Source: Planctomycetaceae bacterium
Lineage (GTDB): Bacteria; Planctomycetota; Planctomycetia; Pirellulales; Thermoguttaceae
Reading direction: 5' to 3'
Assembly: GCA_031274045.1 (NCBI GenBank)
Contig: JAISQS010000524.1
Location: 1-9,912 of the forward strand
DNA length: 9,912 bases
Part shown: positions 7,557 through 9,912 of the stretch, piece after piece
How positions within the stretch are numbered: the stretch's first letter is position 1
Layout: every line of letters starts with the position of its first letter
Notes under the pieces: generated by a model
Database searches by the model: none
Told to the model about the DNA's origin: nothing
Seen by the model: only the letters and a program-made list of their open reading frames with translations
Position numbers and translations under genes: made by a program

Positions 7557-8777
7557 TCAATTCATAGCTTTTATGATTGCGTCTGCCATTCTGTTTGTTC
7601 CGACTGCTTTGGGATCGTTTCTGTGATTTTTTAGATCGAATGTAACGAACTTTCCTTCTTTGATGACAGCCGCAACAGCATCCTCCAACCGTTTTGCCGC
7701 TTCGTGTTCGTTGAGATATTTTAGCATTAACATTCCTGATAGAATTAGCGCAGTCGGATTAACTTTATTTTGACCTTTATATTTTGGCGCGGAGCCGTGA
7801 GTTGCTTCGAATATCGCTGAGTCTTTGCCAATATTCGCACCCGGCGCAACCCCCAATCCGCCCACAAGACCCGCACAAAGATCACTCAAAATATCACCAT
7901 ACAAATTCGGTAAAACCAATACATCATACAACTCCGGCTTCTGAACGAGTTGCATACAGATATTGTCAACAATTTTGTCTTCAAATTCTATTTGCGGATA
8001 TTCTTGAGCGACTTGACGTGATACTTCCAAAAAAAGTCCGTCAGTGTGTTTCATTATATTTGCCTTATGAACTGCGGTGACTTTTTTGCGTCTGTTTTCT
8101 ACAGCATAGTCAAACGCCGCCCGCACAATCCGCTCCGTACCGAAAACACTAATCGGCTTAATTGAAATCCCCGTATCAGACGGAGGAGTCAAAATTTGCC
8201 GTCCGGTTGTAAGAGAATTTATCACGTTGATAATCTCATCGGTTTTGCCGCGTTCAAATTCTATTCCGGCATAGAGGTCTTCCGTGTTCTCGCGGAATAT
8301 AACTATGTCAACAGGCACCCTGTAAAAATAAGTTCGCACACCCGAATAACTCTTACAAGGACGGACGCACGCAAAAAGATCAAACTCTTGACGCAAGTGG
8401 ACGTTGATGCTGCGAAATCCCATGCCGACCGGAGTTGTAATCGGTGCTTTGAGTGCGCACTTAGTACGGCGTACACTTTGCAATACAGAATCCGGCAACG
8501 GCGTACCTGTCTTTTCCATAACATCAACCCCTGCCTCTTGCTCATCCCAACGAATCTTAACACCAGTCGCATCAATACACCGACGAGCCGCCGAAGCTAA
8601 CTCCGGTCCAACGCCATCGCCGGTAATCAATGTAACATCATACTCTTTCGACGCAGACAAATCAGAAGATTGTCCCGCAACAGATTGACCTGCAAGTGAA
8701 GCCTCTGTGTTGTTTGGTTGTTGACAACTTGGATCGTTGGTATTTGAACTATCGTTTGTACTCATATTTGTACTCAT
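7557..8777 (-). CDS. icd: Isocitrate dehydrogenase
   Basis: This TCA-cycle enzyme oxidatively decarboxylates isocitrate to 2-oxoglutarate. Numbered from the chosen start (406 residues): GDGVGPE at 53-59. Substrate residues Ser123, Asn125 and Arg129 (RSINVHLR) and Arg139 follow, and they separate it from isopropylmalate dehydrogenase. RENTEDLYAG carries Tyr169 and HKANIMK carries Lys238. Metal-ligand aspartates are in VDNIC and NLYGDILSD. HGSAPKYKG has Lys332-Tyr333, the NADP-type pair of E. coli Icd. However, the C-terminal Tyr391/Arg395 positions look like Phe and Asn, so the cofactor is only probably NADP. I chose ATG at 8777 because GGAGG (complement of 8786-8790) lies 8 nt upstream. The longer frame, to 8849, lacks such a site. 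The first ~45 residues are a Ser/Asn/Gln-rich low-complexity tail absent from typical family members. Confidence 0.93.
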   Translation of the reverse strand: MSTNMSTNDSSNTNDPSCQQPNNTEASLAGQSVAGQSSDLSASKEYDVTLITGDGVGPELASAARRCIDATGVKIRWDEQEAGVDVMEKTGTPLPDSVLQSVRRTKCALKAPITTPVGMGFRSINVHLRQEFDLFACVRPCKSYSGVRTYFYRVPVDIVIFRENTEDLYAGIEFERGKTDEIINVINSLTTGRQILTPPSDTGISIKPISVFGTERIVRAAFDYAVENRRKKVTAVHKANIMKHTDGLFLEVSRQVAQEYPQIEFEDKIVDNICMQLVQKPELYDVLVLPNLYGDILSDLCAGLVGGLGVAPGANIGKDSAIFEATHGSAPKYKGQNKVNPTALILSGMLMLKYLNEHEAAKRLEDAVAAVIKEGKFVTFDLKNHRNDPKAVGTNRMADAIIKAMN

Positions 8778-8785
8778 AAAATTAT

Positions 8786-8790
8786 CCTCC
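8786..8790 (-). promoter_or_regulatory. Shine-Dalgarno site that fixes the isocitrate dehydrogenase start
   Basis: GGAGG on the minus strand lies 8 nt before the ATG at 8777. It is the clearest ribosome site in front of any main gene here. It argues against the in-frame ATG at 8849 and slightly favours 8777 over a second ATG four codons later. Confidence 0.75.
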
Positions 8791-8927
8791 GAAAATGTGC
8801 TTGTTACCGAAGCCGGTAAAGCTGTAAGATTCGCCTTCTTTGCAATCATAACTTCATTCGGTTACAACATGCTTGGGCGGCAAAATTAAATTATTATCGA
8901 TCTGTGATTTTGAACTAACCCAAAAAA

Positions 8928-9020
8928 AATTCAACCACAAAAAACACAATAAACACGGTAAAAATAAAAAAGATTAGTTTTTTGTTTTCCCGTTTCAATT
9001 GCGTTTTTTGTGGTTGAATT
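8928..9020. repeat. Long hairpin repeat with exact 18-bp arms
   Basis: The arms at 8928-8945 and 9003-9020 (aattcaaccacaaaaaac) are exact inverted copies. Pairing continues with one mismatch to 8950/8998 and resumes further in (A-rich 8960s against T-rich 8980s). The 93-bp unit lies between the Rpn-like fragments and the isocitrate dehydrogenase gene. The aaccacaaaaaacacaa wording resembles dispersed intergenic repeats I have met in planctomycete-type genomes. No gene is present in 8850-9129; a 61-codon minus-strand frame there is low complexity. Confidence 0.65.
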
Positions 9021-9129
9021 GTCAGGTATATCTGTAATACGAATTTATTGTGTGTTTTGCAAAATGTAACATTGATTACAGGAAACGATACAATTACCAA
9101 ACAAACGCAGAAGCGTCATTCGATAACCA

Positions 9130-9552
9130 TTACAGTCCGGCAACAAATTCGTCAAGCGATGTACATCTTGCGGCTTGAACTAGCAGTGACTTCAATACCG
9201 CCAGATCGGTTTGTTGATTTAATGAATCAACAACGTGCTGAGGAATTTGCCCGAACTTATCGCTCAAGATATCCAAAACTCCTTTGACTCTACCTCTGGT
9301 TTCACCTTCGGCGATTCCTTTGACGATTCCTCTGGTTTCACCTCTGGTTTCACCTTCGGCTCCTGATGCTGTAAGATCTTCGTGGTAACCTACCATGAAC
9401 AAATGATGTCGGCGTTCTATTTCTTGCATTTTGCGGTTGGACTTGAAACGCTTAAATTCTTTATTCGCCCTCTTGACCAATGGATCATCGAACGCTTCCT
9501 TAACAATCGGATATTTCTCTTTTATTTTTAACATCTCAACCTCACTCTTCAT
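9130..9552 (-). pseudogene. C-terminal fragment of an Rpn/PDDEXK-type transposase-nuclease protein, copy 1
   Basis: The 140-residue frame matches the C-terminal half of the Rpn/PD-(D/E)XK putative transposase family as I know it. A charged helical region (EVEMLKIKEKYPIVKEAFDD) leads to a GxxxG-like repeat block, then a tail ending DEFVAGL. The N-terminal nuclease domain, which would carry the catalytic Asp/Glu/Lys residues, is missing, so it is probably inactive. It is nearly identical to the neighbouring copy 2 except for repeat number and drift. Its ATG lies 12 bp after the copy 2 stop and in the same frame, with no Shine-Dalgarno site. This looks like partial tandem duplication. The repeat block (9281-9364, seven 12-bp units) has diverged to ETRG/IVKG variants. 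It may still be translated. Confidence 0.65.
9281..9364. repeat. 12-bp minisatellite in copy 1 (seven degenerate units)
   Basis: Units have the form cct(t/c)(c/t)g followed by six variable bases, encoding on the minus strand four-residue steps such as GETR, GIVK and GIAE. The block lies at the same relative place as the larger array in copy 2, is three units shorter and is more decayed. Confidence 0.8.
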
Positions 9553-9564
9553 CGCCGATAATTT

Positions 9565-9912
9565 TCACAGTCCGGCAGCAAATTCATCAAGCGATGTACA
9601 TCTTGCGGCTTGAATTAGCAGTGATTTCAGTACCGCCAGATCGGTTTGTTGATTTAATGAATCAACAACGTGTTGGGGAATTTGTCCGAACTTATCGCTC
9701 AAGATATCCAAAACTCCTTCGGCTCTTCCTTCGGCTTTACCTTCGGCGATTCCTTCGGCTTTACCTTCGGCGATTCCTTCGGCTTTACCTTCAGCGATTC
9801 CTTCGGCGATTCCTTCGGTTTTACCTTCGACTTTTGATGCTGTAAGATCTTCGTGGTAGCCTACCATGAACAGGTGATGTCGGCGTTCAATTTCTTGCAT
9901 TTTACGGTTGGA
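9565..9912 (-). CDS. Rpn/PDDEXK-type transposase-nuclease family protein, copy 2, C-terminal part (5' end outside window)
   Basis: The frame is open to the right edge (SNRKMQEIERRHHLFMVGYHEDLTAS...), so the N-terminus and any nuclease domain lie outside the window. The visible 115 or so codons comprise a charged helix, a repeat block of nine to ten GxAEG-type steps, then a conserved tail (LDILSDKFGQIPQHVVDSLN, ending DEFAAGL). Members of this family usually have about 300 residues and act as recombination-promoting nucleases. That assignment rests on the overall pattern and the EG-rich repeats, not on catalytic residues. It ends 12 bp before copy 1, separated by one in-frame TGA. Whether this copy is complete cannot be judged here. 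Confidence 0.65.
   Translation of the reverse strand, partial: SNRKMQEIERRHHLFMVGYHEDLTASKVEGKTEGIAEGIAEGKAEGIAEGKAEGIAEGKAEGRAEGVLDILSDKFGQIPQHVVDSLNQQTDLAVLKSLLIQAARCTSLDEFAAGL
9716..9823. repeat. 12-bp minisatellite in copy 2 (nine units plus a partial)
   Basis: Nine consecutive 12-bp units starting CCTTCGGC (one starts ccttcagc) alternate mainly between ccttcggcgatt and ccttcggcttta, forming a higher-order 24-bp repeat. A tenth, diverged unit begins at 9824. On the minus strand they encode repeated GIAE and GKAE steps. The unit length keeps the reading frame, so gain or loss changes only protein length. Confidence 0.9.

Noticed and set aside
8778..8849. N-terminal extension of isocitrate dehydrogenase to the ATG at 8849
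   Set aside because: There is no ribosome site upstream of 8849, while the ATG at 8777 has GGAGG at 8 nt.
9064..9090. Plus-strand stretch resembling the isocitrate dehydrogenase start (VTLITG)
   Set aside because: Only about 11 bases match in a row and the similarity stops at once. It is too short to call a duplicated gene fragment.
8915..9100. 61-codon minus-strand frame with a hydrophobic C-terminus
   Set aside because: Its hydrophobic part comes from the A/T-rich hairpin repeat and it has no ribosome site.
9281..9823. CRISPR-like short repeats
   Set aside because: Units are 12 bp, contiguous without spacers, and in frame within protein-coding sequence.

Overview
The window most likely comes from a planctomycete (phylum Planctomycetota) with an AT-leaning genome. 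The best evidence is the partial 16S rRNA gene at 1-958. It contains exact matches to three FISH probe sites I know for this group: PLA886 at 83-101, EUB338-II at 630-647 and PLA46 at 896-913. Weak or missing Shine-Dalgarno sites before most genes and a kinase-like gene fit that placement. I cannot resolve class or genus.

Every convincing gene lies on the minus strand, so the window reads from right to left. At the right edge (9912 to 9130) are two tandem, closely similar C-terminal pieces of an Rpn/PD-(D/E)XK-type transposase-nuclease family protein, each with a 12-bp minisatellite encoding GxAEG-like repeats. A 280-bp gap with a long hairpin follows, then an isocitrate dehydrogenase gene (8777-7557) whose start is fixed by a good GGAGG site.

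A gene-poor stretch (7556-6688) holds two copies of a 103-104-bp palindromic-ended element (MITE-like). Between them is a nested set of GC-rich hairpins of the REP/BIME kind. Nearer pyrH there is a 16-bp tandem repeat inside a 9-bp inverted repeat, and possibly a 51-codon plus-strand ORF with a good ribosome binding site. Next come pyrH (UMP kinase, 6687-5941) and def (peptide deformylase, 5871-5287), two housekeeping genes 69 bp apart and probably co-transcribed.

Two hairpins separate def from an MFS-type transporter (5045-3123) with a roughly 215-residue hydrophilic insert between predicted helices 7 and 8. A 137-bp imperfect palindrome lies between it and a degenerate protein kinase (2977-1802) that has lost its catalytic residues and carries a C-terminal membrane segment. 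About 840 bp of AT-rich non-coding DNA then leads into the 16S gene, whose 3' part lies outside the window.

The housekeeping genes are ordinary. The less ordinary material is the transporter with the large insert next to a membrane-anchored pseudokinase, plus several families of palindromic repeats occupying nearly every intergenic gap. No CRISPR array, tRNA gene, phage module or recognisable defence system is visible.
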